Positions 44,686 to 54,144 of a stretch of 63,503 nt of DNA are shown one piece after another. The notes under the pieces are model-generated. The model was not told the origin of the DNA and searched no databases. It saw only the letters and a list, made by a program, of their open reading frames with translations. The DNA is from NVTR01 sp036479015 (GTDB lineage Bacteria > Pseudomonadota > Alphaproteobacteria > Rhodobacterales > Rhodobacteraceae), in the NCBI GenBank assembly GCA_036479015.1, contig JAZGFB010000060.1, positions 1 through 63,503 of the forward strand. Reading direction: 5' to 3'. Numbering within the stretch: position 1 is the stretch's first letter; each line of letters opens with the position of its first letter. The position numbers and the translations under genes are program-made.

Positions 44686-47028
44686 TCAGTGGATTTGATT
44701 TTGAACAGTTGCAGTGAGCTCATTCAAAGAAAACGGTTTTGGTAGGAAAACCGAGTTTGGAATGCGCGCCTGTTGTTCGGAAAAACTGTCCTCGGCATAG
44801 CCAGAAACAAAGACAACCCGCACATGGGGGCGCTGTTCCAGGGCCTTTGCAACCCAACTGGGCCCATCCATCCCGGGCATGATGACATCGGTGACAAAGA
44901 CATCGATGTTCAATGTCTTATCTTCCAATGTTTTGAGCGCCTCCTCTGCGGACTCTGCCTCAAGTACTGTGTAGCCCCGCAGCTTTAGTGCACGCGAAGC
45001 AAACGCGCGGACCGGCGCTTCATCTTCCACCAGCAACACAACACCGCCAGTACTTAGATGGGTGGGCTTGGGTGTCTCTTTGGCCGGGTTAGTCACAGCG
45101 CTATGGGTTTGTGTGTTTACCGGGAAGTATAACGTGAATACGGTTCCCGAACCCGGTGTACTATCGGCAAAAATATAACCACCGGTCTGTTTTACAATAC
45201 CGTAGGCCATGGACAGGCCCAACCCAGTGCCTTCACCGGTGCGTTTGGTCGTAAAGAATGGTTCGAAGATTTTTGACAGCTTGTCTATGGGTATGCCACT
45301 GCCTTCGTCGGTCACCGTAATAACAACATAGTCGCCCACTGGAATGACCGCCCGATCTTTTTCAAATGGGTCTGTTATCTGCTGGCTATGGGTATCAATG
45401 CAAACATTGCCACCCTTGGGCATAGCATCGCGTGCGTTTACCACAAGGTTCATAATGACCTGTTCCAACTGACGTATGTCGGCCCGTATCGGCTTAAGGT
45501 CGGGATCATGGGTTAGTTTTAGGGTCACTGTTTCGCCCACCAAACGGTTCAGCAAATGGGCCAGATCATCCAGTATATCGCGCACATCCACCACTTCCGG
45601 TTTCAGGGTCTGTTTGCGGGAAAATGCCAGCAGTTGCCCGACCAGGCTGGCTGCCCGGTTTGAATTCTGGTTGATTTGAATCAGATCACCGTATTCAGGG
45701 TCGCCTTCGTCATGGCGCAGCAGCAACAGATCGCAATGTCCGCTAATTGCTGTGAGCAGGTTGTTAAAGTCATGGGCGACACCGCCGGCCAACTGGCCAA
45801 TGGCCTGCATTTTCTGGCTTTGCACAAACTGGGCTTCCAGCGTCTTAAGTTCGGTGGCGTCATTTAAGACGACCACAAGATGGGTTTCCCCCGCTTCCTG
45901 AATTGGCGTCAGGGTGATCTGAATAAACACATCCTTACTATGCCCGATCGCCCTGACAAATTCAGAACGCACCTGCCCCGGCATATCTATAGTCTCTGAC
46001 AGCCAATCAGCCATCAGTCGGCCCAACCCTTCTACCAGGTCACCCAAATATTTTCCCTTGGGCTCTGCCGTTGCCAACAGTGTCCGGGCAAGCCGATTAC
46101 AGACAATTATTTTCCCATCCGCGGTCAGCTTTAGTAAGGCCACTGGTAAGGCTTCCAATGGTTCCCAACTGTCTGCTGTCAATGCGGTGGCGTCATGAAC
46201 GGGCAGAAAATATACTTCCCGTCGCCCAGCCGCACCCTGAACGATTGACACCTGGGACGCAACCGGGCCGTCCATACCCGCAATCTCATGGGTTTTCCCG
46301 GATTGTAGCGGCAAGTCATTGATAACCCTGTTCAACTTTGTCTGTCGCCCATTGATCAGCTTGCGCATCGCTTCATTCATAAAAAGGATGGTGTCAGAAC
46401 TGCTAATCGTCATCATTGGAAGGCTGATGCCGTCCAGTGATTGCCCGCCCTGGCTGCGTTCAAGAATATCCTCAAGCCGCCACAGAAAGCCAGCAGTGCC
46501 AATCCTGTGAACTGAAAGCCGTAAATGGCCACGGCGCACCACCACGTCTTCACTTGCCGCGCCATTTTCTTGCGCTTTGTTCTGCAATCTAGCCAGCGTC
46601 GCACCGGGCGAGGCGAACATATTGCCAAGGGTAGCAACAAGCGTATTCTGATTGGCACCACCAAAGCGTTCTTTGGCAGCCCCATTGCGATACCCGATAG
46701 CACCATCCAGATCAGTGGTAAAACTGGGCGACGCGTCAAATTCCACATATCCGGCAATTGCCCTGTGCAGACGCGACTGACTGCGATCATTTCGCCGCGT
46801 CAGGAATACAATAAGGCCGACAAGGCACAACAAGCTGCCGCCCACTGTCAAAAGCGCCAGCCCCGCCCTTGGGACCGGAAGATAAAGCGAACCCGCCAGA
46901 ACAACCAAAGATAATATCAATAGATATTTTGCCTTGGGGGCCAGTTGTATGGCCATATTGGTCATGGGTTGGCGTGATAGCGCCGGTTGGGACACAGCAA
47001 ACTCCGAATTAGAATCCAGTACCTGCAT
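44686..47028 (-). CDS. cckA: Cell-cycle hybrid histidine kinase CckA
   Basis: 780 residues. Two transmembrane helices at about 34-52 and 56-77, then PAS-like regions (roughly 95-195 and 285-390), a HisKA domain with the phospho-acceptor H419 in AGGVAHDFNNLLTAISGHCD, an ATPase domain (NLVVNARDAMPKGG, then EGTGLGLSMAYGIVKQTGG), and a C-terminal receiver domain with phospho-acceptor D714 (VFVTDVIMPGMDG). This layout is CckA, which feeds phosphate through ChpT to CtrA in alphaproteobacteria; in Rhodobacterales CtrA controls motility and gene transfer agents more than viability. A CtrA-like box lies in its promoter. Confidence 0.95.
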   Translation of the reverse strand: MQVLDSNSEFAVSQPALSRQPMTNMAIQLAPKAKYLLILSLVVLAGSLYLPVPRAGLALLTVGGSLLCLVGLIVFLTRRNDRSQSRLHRAIAGYVEFDASPSFTTDLDGAIGYRNGAAKERFGGANQNTLVATLGNMFASPGATLARLQNKAQENGAASEDVVVRRGHLRLSVHRIGTAGFLWRLEDILERSQGGQSLDGISLPMMTISSSDTILFMNEAMRKLINGRQTKLNRVINDLPLQSGKTHEIAGMDGPVASQVSIVQGAAGRREVYFLPVHDATALTADSWEPLEALPVALLKLTADGKIIVCNRLARTLLATAEPKGKYLGDLVEGLGRLMADWLSETIDMPGQVRSEFVRAIGHSKDVFIQITLTPIQEAGETHLVVVLNDATELKTLEAQFVQSQKMQAIGQLAGGVAHDFNNLLTAISGHCDLLLLRHDEGDPEYGDLIQINQNSNRAASLVGQLLAFSRKQTLKPEVVDVRDILDDLAHLLNRLVGETVTLKLTHDPDLKPIRADIRQLEQVIMNLVVNARDAMPKGGNVCIDTHSQQITDPFEKDRAVIPVGDYVVITVTDEGSGIPIDKLSKIFEPFFTTKRTGEGTGLGLSMAYGIVKQTGGYIFADSTPGSGTVFTLYFPVNTQTHSAVTNPAKETPKPTHLSTGGVVLLVEDEAPVRAFASRALKLRGYTVLEAESAEEALKTLEDKTLNIDVFVTDVIMPGMDGPSWVAKALEQRPHVRVVFVSGYAEDSFSEQQARIPNSVFLPKPFSLNELTATVQNQIH

Positions 47029-47043
47029 ATCGGGATGAAATCA

Positions 47044-47058
47044 TTAACCACGGATTAA
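47044..47058. promoter_or_regulatory. CtrA-type TTAA-N7-TTAA box upstream of cckA
   Basis: TTAACCACGGATTAA matches the full CtrA consensus TTAA-N7-TTAA and lies 16-30 bases upstream of the cckA start. More TTAA half-sites occur at 47060, 47069 and 47094. The position would allow feedback of CtrA on its own kinase. Confidence 0.55.
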
Positions 47059-47097
47059 ATTAATGCGATTAACAACCTTGCATTGTGTCCTAGTTAA

Positions 47098-48264
47098 TTA
47101 CTCTCTTTTAAGTAATGCAACAAAAAACCCGTCTCCACCCTGTAGCGGTGAATAATGGTGCTGCTTCACCAGGGTCCAATCGGCGTTATTTTTAAGGAAA
47201 TTATCAACCTGGGCGGTGTTTTCGTCTGAAAAAACAGAACATGTCACATAGGCCAACATACCATTTTTGCTTACAAAATCCTTTGCTTCGCCCAGTATAT
47301 TTGTCTGAATATCAGTCAGGTCCTGTAAATCATCACCCGTTAACCGCCACTTGGCGTCTGGTGAACGGCGCCAACTGCCGCTGCCGGAACAGGGGGCGTC
47401 ACATAGGACAAGATCATAATCTTGCCCGGAAATGTCTTCATTTGACGCGATGGTAAGTGTTGCACCGGCCCGTTCTGCGCGCGCGGGTATGTCTTTCATG
47501 CGCAACGGATCCTGATCGTGGCAGGTAATATTGGCGACCCCTGATGCCGCTATTGCCAGGCTTTTGCCACCACCCCCGGCACAATAATCCAATACCGAAG
47601 CACTGCCATCGATCTTTAGGAAATCGACGACAGCTTGTGACGCTGCGTCCTGCAATTCGACCATACCATTCAAATAGGCCTCACTTTGGCGAATGCGACG
47701 GGGGTTTGTAAGTACCTCCAGGGCCGTTTCCGACAGCGGATGGGGGGCGGTTTCTATTTGGGTTTCTAACAGGGCAGTGCGGGCCGTTTCCACATCACAT
47801 TTTGCCAAATTGACCCGCAAGAACACCGGGGCGCGCCCCTGCATAAGCGCCAGAACATCGTCGGTCTGCTCACCAAACGTAGCATCAAACCGATCCAACA
47901 ACCAATCTGGGCAATCCAATTGAACGGCACGGGGTGCGTCACTTAGGTTTAGCGCAGTGATTTCCGTTTCTCTAATCGCATCTGGAGCATATTTTTCGCC
48001 TGAAAACAAAGCGGTGGACGCTGACCCTGATGTATGGGCCCAGCCAAGCATTAACCCACGCCCAGTGTCACCGCCACCGATATGGCCGTATGATCGGCGT
48101 TGGCGCAATGCTTGAAACACATGGTCACGAATTGCTGCCCGATCACCGGACCCGGCATAGCGGTTTTTGCGCCCCCAGCCGGTCAGAACTTTCTCTGCAG
48201 CAGTTCCCTCCAAGATGGCGTCAAGAATGTCTATCGCGGCTGCGACCCGCGCTGCCGGGGTCAC
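47098..48264 (-). CDS. rsmB: 16S rRNA (cytosine-967-C5) methyltransferase family protein RsmB
   Basis: 388 residues with a GTG start and an AAGGT ribosome site. It is a RsmB/NOP-family methyltransferase: SAM-binding VLDYCAGGGGKSLAIAA, then LVLCDAPCSGSGSWRRSPDAKWR with the first catalytic Cys, and MLAYVTCSVFSDENTAQV with the second. The N-terminal NusB-like domain is shorter than in E. coli RsmB, as usual in alphaproteobacteria. It follows guaB by 39 bp on the same strand and is likely cotranscribed. Confidence 0.92.
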   Translation of the reverse strand: MTPAARVAAAIDILDAILEGTAAEKVLTGWGRKNRYAGSGDRAAIRDHVFQALRQRRSYGHIGGGDTGRGLMLGWAHTSGSASTALFSGEKYAPDAIRETEITALNLSDAPRAVQLDCPDWLLDRFDATFGEQTDDVLALMQGRAPVFLRVNLAKCDVETARTALLETQIETAPHPLSETALEVLTNPRRIRQSEAYLNGMVELQDAASQAVVDFLKIDGSASVLDYCAGGGGKSLAIAASGVANITCHDQDPLRMKDIPARAERAGATLTIASNEDISGQDYDLVLCDAPCSGSGSWRRSPDAKWRLTGDDLQDLTDIQTNILGEAKDFVSKNGMLAYVTCSVFSDENTAQVDNFLKNNADWTLVKQHHYSPLQGGDGFFVALLKRE

Positions 48265-48303
48265 AGGGTGACCTTAAGGAAAGGGCGCAGACTGTTGTTT
48301 TTA

Positions 48304-49752
48304 TTACATAACACGATAATTAGGGCTTTCACGAGTGATCTGTACATCATGGACATGGCTTTCCTTTAACCCGGCACCAGTGATCTTAACAAATTGGCAG
48401 TTTTTACGCATATCAGCCACCGTTGCATTCCCGGTATAGCCCATAGCCGCGCGCAAGCCACCAACCAGTTGGTGCACCACCGTTCCGGCGGCACCTTTAT
48501 AGGGCACCTGCCCTTCAATTCCTTCTGGGACCAATTTGTCGCTGGCGGCATCTTTTTGGAAATACCTGTCGGCTGATCCCCGCGCCATGGCACCAAGTGA
48601 TCCCATCCCGCGGTAGGATTTAAACGACCGGCCTTGATAGAGTATCAGCTCCCCAGGGCTTTCGTCGGTTCCGGCAATCATTGATCCAACCATGGCACAG
48701 GATGCACCAGCGGCGATTGCTTTGGCAAAATCACCGGAAAACTTGATGCCGCCGTCGGCTATGACGGGTACGTCGCCTGCCGCCTCGGCGCAGTCACTGA
48801 TCGCGGTCAATTGCGGAACACCAACACCGGCAACCATACGTGTGGTGCATATGGAACCTGGGCCAATGCCCACTTTTATGCCGTCGGCCCCAGCGCCGAT
48901 CAACGCGCGTGTGGCATCCCCCGTGGCGACGTTTCCGGCCAGTACCTGCACCTTATTTGACAGCCGTTTCACCCGCTCAACCGCAATGGCGACACCTTCG
49001 GAATGGCCATGCGCCGTATCAATTACAATCAGGTCACACCCGGCGTCCAACAGTGCCTCGGACCGTTCAAAACCAGCGTCCCCAACCGTGGTCGCAGCAG
49101 CGACGCGCAGCCGCCCCAGCTCATCCTTACAGGCATGGGGGTTTAGCACCGCCAGCTCACTGTCTTTCAGGGTCAGCAGACCGGTCAGAACCCCATTGGC
49201 ATCGGTGACCAGCAATTTCTCAATACGGCGCGCCTGCATAAGACTGCGGGCCTGATCCAGATCAGCCGGTTCCTGCAGGATCGCCAAGTTATCGGCTGTC
49301 ATCATGGCGTGAACCGGGGTTTTGTCGTCACTGGCAAAGCGCATATCGCGGTTGGTGACAATGCCAACAACCCGCCCAGAGCCATCAACAACCGGAAAGC
49401 CGGTGACGTTATAGCGTTCCTGCAATGCCTTGGCGTCGGCCAGGGTCTGATCCGCCGTCAGGGTGATCGGATTAAATACAATACCGCTTTCAAACCGTTT
49501 GACGCGCCGGACTTCGCGGGCTTGTTCATCAACGCTAAGGTTGCGGTGCACAACCCCCATGCCGCCGGCCTGGGCCATGGCGATGGCCATGTGCGCTTCG
49601 GTAACGGTGTCCATGGCTGAGCTGAGCAACGGTATGTTCAACCGGATGCTGTTGGTGACAAAGGTTGACGTGTCTGCTGTTGACGGCAACACGCTGGACG
49701 CGGCCGGAACCAATAGAACATCATCAAAAGTAAGCGCCTCGCGAATCTCCAT
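48304..49752 (-). CDS. guaB: Inosine-5'-monophosphate dehydrogenase
   Basis: 482 residues. It oxidises IMP to XMP with NAD, the committed step to GMP. EALTFDDVLLVPAASSVLPS opens the barrel; CBS domains span about 93-205 (NPITLTADQTLADAKAL, VTNRDMRFA); KVGIGPGSICTTRMVAGVG carries the catalytic Cys loop, and IADGGIKFSGDFAKAIAAGA plus YRGMGSLGAM follow. Gene order guaB-rsmB recurs in Rhodobacterales. gmk, another guanylate enzyme, is elsewhere in the window. Confidence 0.97.
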   Translation of the reverse strand: MEIREALTFDDVLLVPAASSVLPSTADTSTFVTNSIRLNIPLLSSAMDTVTEAHMAIAMAQAGGMGVVHRNLSVDEQAREVRRVKRFESGIVFNPITLTADQTLADAKALQERYNVTGFPVVDGSGRVVGIVTNRDMRFASDDKTPVHAMMTADNLAILQEPADLDQARSLMQARRIEKLLVTDANGVLTGLLTLKDSELAVLNPHACKDELGRLRVAAATTVGDAGFERSEALLDAGCDLIVIDTAHGHSEGVAIAVERVKRLSNKVQVLAGNVATGDATRALIGAGADGIKVGIGPGSICTTRMVAGVGVPQLTAISDCAEAAGDVPVIADGGIKFSGDFAKAIAAGASCAMVGSMIAGTDESPGELILYQGRSFKSYRGMGSLGAMARGSADRYFQKDAASDKLVPEGIEGQVPYKGAAGTVVHQLVGGLRAAMGYTGNATVADMRKNCQFVKITGAGLKESHVHDVQITRESPNYRVM

Positions 49753-49833
49753 TTGCGGTCTCCTTGGAGGGGTTCGTTTGACGGCTCCCTATTTCATGGG
49801 GACTGGGAAATGAAAAGCACTAAATCCTGTTGT

Positions 49834-50793
49834 TCAGACCTTTGAAGCGTTGGATTTCATAGCCAATATGCCGCTGCTCCACATTTTCATGATCCTATAG
49901 GCGATAATCGGGATGGCTATGCTTGCGCCCACCAACGCCAGCCCGGCAAGTATTCGAAAAATACCACCGGATGTCTGTGCCATTAGCATCATCATCCCGG
50001 CAAACGCTGCCATTGGGAATGCAAACGCGCCCCAAAACGGGCTGAAACCAGCGGCAGTTAAGTATTTGACGCGTATCAGCATGAACAGCGCCAACGCCAA
50101 GGCCAGCCAGCCAAATACCATGCCCACTGTTGGGTACCCCACCAGCATGGCTGTCATGCCCAATAGCGAAACCGGTGCCAAATGTATCACCAATGTCGGG
50201 CGCAGCGGTGGCGGAACAGCCGTGTCAGCCATCCCCACCAGATTGCCCAGCCAGATGGTGGCGGCCAGTATCAAGGAAACAACTACGATCAACTCGGATA
50301 TCGTGTGCATTCCAAGCATGATACCTGCCTGTGGTGCCACAATGATGCCGACAAATGTCAAATGCCATACCGGCGTCATCCGCCGTTGCGGATAGGGTGC
50401 CCGCCACAGGACAAACACGACTATAGCAGCAACAATCAGATGCGCGGCCATGCCAACAAACAGGGCGCCTTGCCCCAGGCAATTGGAATAGGGCACCAGA
50501 ACCGCCGCGAACAACATTGCCGACATGGACCCTGCAGAAATACCGGCACGGCCCGGCATGATGCGCAGGTCATCAACCAATGCAGACGGACGCCGGACGA
50601 ATTTGCCAAAATAAGCCAATACGGCAAACAGGAACAGCAGCGAAACCGCCCCAAGTAGTGCTTCACCAATCGCACTGGGGATCGCAAAAACTTCAGACGC
50701 GCGGCGCCAGACCAAGCCAAGCCCAAAAAGGCCAAGGATCGGTGGAAATATCGCAGGCGGCGTTTGGTGCCACAATCCGGTTTTTTCTTGCAT
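49834..50793 (-). CDS. TehA/SLAC1-family (TDT) transporter
   Basis: 319 residues from the ATG at 50793 (MQEKTGLWHQTPPAIFPPILG), with GGACAG upstream; a longer frame to 50838 is less likely. About ten transmembrane helices. The N-terminal PPAIFPPILGLFGLGLVWRRAS is the family opening of the tellurite-resistance/dicarboxylate transporter (TDT) group. Relatives are anion channels (TehA, SLAC1) or sulfite/dicarboxylate exporters. The ion is unknown and tellurite resistance should not be assumed. It lies 81 bp upstream of guaB on the same strand. Confidence 0.82.
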   Translation of the reverse strand: MQEKTGLWHQTPPAIFPPILGLFGLGLVWRRASEVFAIPSAIGEALLGAVSLLFLFAVLAYFGKFVRRPSALVDDLRIMPGRAGISAGSMSAMLFAAVLVPYSNCLGQGALFVGMAAHLIVAAIVVFVLWRAPYPQRRMTPVWHLTFVGIIVAPQAGIMLGMHTISELIVVVSLILAATIWLGNLVGMADTAVPPPLRPTLVIHLAPVSLLGMTAMLVGYPTVGMVFGWLALALALFMLIRVKYLTAAGFSPFWGAFAFPMAAFAGMMMLMAQTSGGIFRILAGLALVGASIAIPIIAYRIMKMWSSGILAMKSNASKV

Positions 50794-51026
50794 AAGCTGT
50801 CCAGTCGGTATTCGTGTGTCCCCCAATTGCCGGGGCATTCACATGCATGAATACGCATGAAATAATGAAAAGCAAGCCATCTGTCAGCAGGATCACACCA
50901 GCGAAATAATAGCCCTTCCCGGCCTTAGGCGCAGATCAATATGCTTCCACCAGGCAAATCCATTGTATGTCCAATGACTACAATATGGACAAACCCTCTC
51001 GGCCCCTTGGTTGGTTTGCAATCAGC

Positions 51027-51452
51027 CTATCGGGATTTCCGCGTTGTTAAGAATAGATTGGTTTCGCTGTTTGATACCCCATCAAACTGGCGCACCGTAT
51101 CCAGAACCTTATCCAGGTTTTCTAGTGTGTCGGTGCCTATTTCAACAATCAGGTCCCATTTTCCATTTGTAGTGTGGACTGCCGTCACCTCAGGTATGCC
51201 GCGCAACAGGCGAATAATCCGCTCAGTACCACGCCCTTCAATTCCAATCATCATCAGGCCGCATACCGGGCTGGCGCTGTGGTCGCCCTTGGTTACGACG
51301 GTAAAGCCGACAATTTCACCACTATTTTGCATGCGCTCCATACGCGTTCGAACCGTGGCACGCGACACCCTCAGTTCACTGGCCAGATCCGACAATGCCG
51401 CCCTTGCATTGTGTCGCAATAGGGCAATGATTCTATTGTCCAATTTGTCCAT
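51027..51452 (-). CDS. Lrp/AsnC-family transcriptional regulator
   Basis: 141 residues from the ATG at 51452 (MDKLDNRIIALLRHNARA); longer in-frame starts would add residues with no Lrp similarity. The N-terminal helix-turn-helix is at about 20-42 (LASELRVSRATVRTRMERM), and the rest is the RAM effector domain (GEIVGFTV, GIPEVTAVHTTNGKWDLIVEI). It is divergent from arginase-ornithine cyclodeaminase, and its start codon sits inside the first of three phased repeats, so autoregulation and control of the Arg/Orn genes, probably with arginine or ornithine as effector, is the natural inference. Confidence 0.9.
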   Translation of the reverse strand: MDKLDNRIIALLRHNARAALSDLASELRVSRATVRTRMERMQNSGEIVGFTVVTKGDHSASPVCGLMMIGIEGRGTERIIRLLRGIPEVTAVHTTNGKWDLIVEIGTDTLENLDKVLDTVRQFDGVSNSETNLFLTTRKSR

Positions 51453-51497
51453 ATTGATGATTTGCACCCCCATATTGATCGATGGCATATCATATTG
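51449..51497. promoter_or_regulatory. Phased CATATTG direct repeats in the lrp-rocF promoter region
   Basis: CATATTG occurs at 51450-51456, 51471-51477 and 51491-51497, that is every 20-21 bp (two helical turns). The first two extend to a perfect 10-bp repeat, CCATATTGAT (51449-51458 and 51470-51479). Such phasing on one DNA face suits binding by an oligomeric Lrp-type regulator. Confidence 0.55.
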
Positions 51498-51558
51498 CGC
51501 AGATTGTGGCCTGACAATCCCATCATTTTGATAAATAATATGGGTACCGGAGAACAAC

Positions 51559-52488
51559 ATGAAACAGCAACACTGTCAGTTAATTGGCGCCCCCGTAGAC
51601 AGCGGCAAGCGGCGAATGGGGTGCCTGATGGGGCCAGATTCCTACCGCACAGCCGGGTTAAGCGATGTGCTAAAAGAGCTTGGTCACCGGGTAACGGACC
51701 TTGGCAATATTGCAAAACCTGACGCTGCGGACACCCAGACGCCGGATGGTCAGCTCCATGCGCGTGAACAAACCATCGCCTGGACAAAAGCCCTGGCGGC
51801 AATAGCCCAAAACGCCATGCAGGACAGTTTGCCAATTTTTCTGGGCGGGGACCACAGCCTTTCCCTGGGTTCACTTACAGGTGTGGCAGCCCATGCCGCC
51901 GCCAATGGCAGGCCGCAATTTGTGCTGTGGTTGGATGCCCATACTGATTTTCACACACCTGAAACCTCGGGCTCTGGCAACCTGCATGGCACACCGCTTG
52001 CCTATGCAACCGGGCAGCCGGGATTTCATGGTTTTCCAAAAGTGCAGTCACCAGTTCCCCAAGAAAACGTCTGTATTTTGGGGCTGCGCTCGGTGGATAA
52101 CGCGGAACGTCAGGCGCTCGAAGCCAGCGACATCCTGTATCATGACATGCGTTCCATTGATGAAAATGGCATTGCAAAACCCCTGACGGGCTTCCTGCAA
52201 ATGGTTGCAGATGCCGATGGCGCATTGCACGTTTCCTTTGATGTGGACTTTTTGGACCCAAGCTTTGCCCCCGCCGTGGGAACAACTGTCCCGGGCGGTG
52301 CCACCCTGCGAGAGGCACACCTGATCATGGAAATGTTACATGACAGCGGGTTGATGACATCGCTTGATTTGGTTGAACTAAACCCGTTTCTGGATGAACG
52401 CGGTAGGACCGCACAGGTCATGGTTGACCTGACAGCATCAGTGTTCGGCCGCCGTGTGTTTGACCGTCCCACCCGCGCCTATGATTAA
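51559..52488 (+). CDS. rocF: Arginase
   Basis: 309 residues. It hydrolyses arginine to ornithine and urea. The manganese-binding motifs are all present: FLGGDHSLSLGS, WLDAHTDFHTPETSGSGNLHG, and SFDVDFLDPSFAPAVGTTVPGG, with GAPVDSGKRRMGCLMGPDSYR at the N-terminus. Ornithine cyclodeaminase starts 11 bp downstream; together they turn arginine into proline, urea and ammonia. It is divergent from an Lrp-type gene. Confidence 0.96.
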   Translation: MKQQHCQLIGAPVDSGKRRMGCLMGPDSYRTAGLSDVLKELGHRVTDLGNIAKPDAADTQTPDGQLHAREQTIAWTKALAAIAQNAMQDSLPIFLGGDHSLSLGSLTGVAAHAAANGRPQFVLWLDAHTDFHTPETSGSGNLHGTPLAYATGQPGFHGFPKVQSPVPQENVCILGLRSVDNAERQALEASDILYHDMRSIDENGIAKPLTGFLQMVADADGALHVSFDVDFLDPSFAPAVGTTVPGGATLREAHLIMEMLHDSGLMTSLDLVELNPFLDERGRTAQVMVDLTASVFGRRVFDRPTRAYD

Positions 52489-52498
52489 GGAATACCCC

Positions 52499-53545
52499 AT
52501 GACCCCCCAACCATCTGCCCTGGCACTGGTGCCGTTTGTAAGTGTCGAAAACATGATGAAACTGGTGCATCACATCGGGCTGGAACGTGTTTTGACTGAC
52601 CTGACCGACCGGATACAGGCCGATTTTATGCGCTGGGAAGATTTTGATAAAACAGCCCGTGTCGCCAGCCATTCCAAAGAAGGTGTCATTGAACTGATGC
52701 CCACGTCTGATGGCGAGGTTTACGGCTTTAAATATGTCAACGGCCACCCCAAAAATACCCGTAACGGGCTGCAAACAGTCACTGCCTTTGGGCTGCTGGC
52801 GGACGTCAATAATGGCTACCCCGTACTGTTGTCCGAAATGACACTGCTCACCGCGCTGCGCACGGCCGCCGCATCCGCCATGGCTGCCCGCCACCTGGCC
52901 CCCAAAGGCGCGCGCACCATGGCCATGATCGGCAATGGTGCCCAGTCAGAATTTCAAACGCTGGCCATGAAAGCGGCTATCGGCATCGACACGGTTCGGC
53001 TGTTTGATATTGATGCCGATGCCACGAAAAAATGTGCTCGTAACCTGGCCGGGCACGGCTTGAACGTGATTAGCTGTACTACGCCCGAGGCAGCCATTGA
53101 GGGGGCCGAAATTATCACCACATGCACAGCAGATAAACAGTGTGCAACAATTCTAACCGACAATATGATCGGCAGCGGTGTCCATATCAACGCCATTGGC
53201 GGTGACTGCCCTGGCAAAACAGAGCTGCACCGCGATATTCTGTTGCGGTCCGATATTTTCGTTGAATACCCACCGCAAACCCGCGTGGAAGGCGAGATCC
53301 AGCAACTGGACGCCGATCATCCGATCACCGAGCTTTGGCAAGTTGTCTCCGGGCAAAAAACCGGGCGCACAGATGCGGCCCAGATTACCCTATTTGACAG
53401 CGTTGGTTTTGCAATCGAAGATTTTTCAGCACTATGCTACGTGCGCGATAAAATTGTTGGGACGGGGTACTTTCAGGAATTGGACATGCTTGCAGATCCT
53501 GACGACCCGCGTGATCTGTTTGGTATGCTGCAAAGGTCGAAATAG
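52499..53545 (+). CDS. ocd: Ornithine cyclodeaminase
   Basis: 348 residues from the ATG at 52499, with AAGGA ten bases before it. It converts ornithine to proline and ammonia using tightly bound NAD. FKYVNGHPKNTRNGLQTVTAFG is the substrate-binding segment, AMIGNGAQSEFQTLAM the Rossmann glycine loop, and GVHINAIGGDCPGKTEL carries the catalytic Asp region. It is the second gene of the arginase operon. The HNH gene downstream is convergent. Confidence 0.95.
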   Translation: MTPQPSALALVPFVSVENMMKLVHHIGLERVLTDLTDRIQADFMRWEDFDKTARVASHSKEGVIELMPTSDGEVYGFKYVNGHPKNTRNGLQTVTAFGLLADVNNGYPVLLSEMTLLTALRTAAASAMAARHLAPKGARTMAMIGNGAQSEFQTLAMKAAIGIDTVRLFDIDADATKKCARNLAGHGLNVISCTTPEAAIEGAEIITTCTADKQCATILTDNMIGSGVHINAIGGDCPGKTELHRDILLRSDIFVEYPPQTRVEGEIQQLDADHPITELWQVVSGQKTGRTDAAQITLFDSVGFAIEDFSALCYVRDKIVGTGYFQELDMLADPDDPRDLFGMLQRSK

Positions 53546-53556
53546 TAAGGCCAGGG

Positions 53557-54144
53557 TCAGGCGTCCAGTTCCGCATCCCAATACAGAAAATCAACCCAGG
53601 TATCATGCAGATGGTTGGGCGGAAATTTGCGGCCAACATTGCGCAATTGCTCGGCCTCAGGCTGACGTGGCGGGCAGCGCAGTTGCAACCCGGCCTGGTG
53701 CAGGCTGCGCGCGCCTTTTTTCAGGTTGCAGGGCGAACAGGCCGCCACAACATTACGCCAGCTGGTCACACCACCACGGGCTCGCGGTACCACATGGTCA
53801 AAGGTTAAATCGCCTTTGGCACCGCAATACTGGCAACAAAACTCATCGCGCAAAAATAGATTAAACCGGGTGAATGCCACCCGCTTTTGCGGTTTGACAT
53901 AGTCCTTCAGTACAACGACTGATGGGATGCGAATGGTTGTGCTGGGGCTGCGCACCACAGCATCATATTGCGCAACAATATCAACCCGATCCAGATAGGC
54001 GGCTTTTACCGCTTCCTGCCAGGGCCACAGCGACAGCGGGTAATATGACAGTGGCCGATAATCGGCGTTCAGCACCAAAGCAGGGTGCTGACGCAATCCC
54101 GATGGTTCGCGCACAAAGCCAGTTCTAAAGTTGCCATTCATCAT
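53557..54144 (-). CDS. HNH endonuclease family protein
   Basis: 195 residues from the ATG at 54144 (or 54141), with AGGGA nearby. An HNH domain fills the centre: FCCQYCGAKGDLTFDHVVPRARGGVTSWRNVV (pieces FCCQYCGAKGDLTFDHV and PRARGGVTSW), with two Cys-x-x-Cys zinc pairs (CQYC and CSPCN) and the catalytic His in FDHVVP. The N-terminal VLNADYRPLSYYPLSLWPWQEAV is characteristic of a widely conserved chromosomal HNH family, of uncertain role, found in most alphaproteobacteria and cyanobacteria. It is not next to a restriction methylase or mobile element. Confidence 0.88.
   Translation of the reverse strand: MMNGNFRTGFVREPSGLRQHPALVLNADYRPLSYYPLSLWPWQEAVKAAYLDRVDIVAQYDAVVRSPSTTIRIPSVVVLKDYVKPQKRVAFTRFNLFLRDEFCCQYCGAKGDLTFDHVVPRARGGVTSWRNVVAACSPCNLKKGARSLHQAGLQLRCPPRQPEAEQLRNVGRKFPPNHLHDTWVDFLYWDAELDA

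Noticed and set aside
49834..50793. Tellurite-resistance function for the TehA-like gene
   Set aside because: Family membership only; most relatives are anion channels and nothing in the context concerns tellurite.
51027..51560. Longer start for the Lrp gene at 51560
   Set aside because: Would overlap the arginase start and the repeat region, and adds residues unlike any Lrp protein.
53557..54144. HNH nuclease as part of a restriction or homing element
   Set aside because: No methylase, integrase, intron or inverted repeats nearby, and the family is a common chromosomal one.
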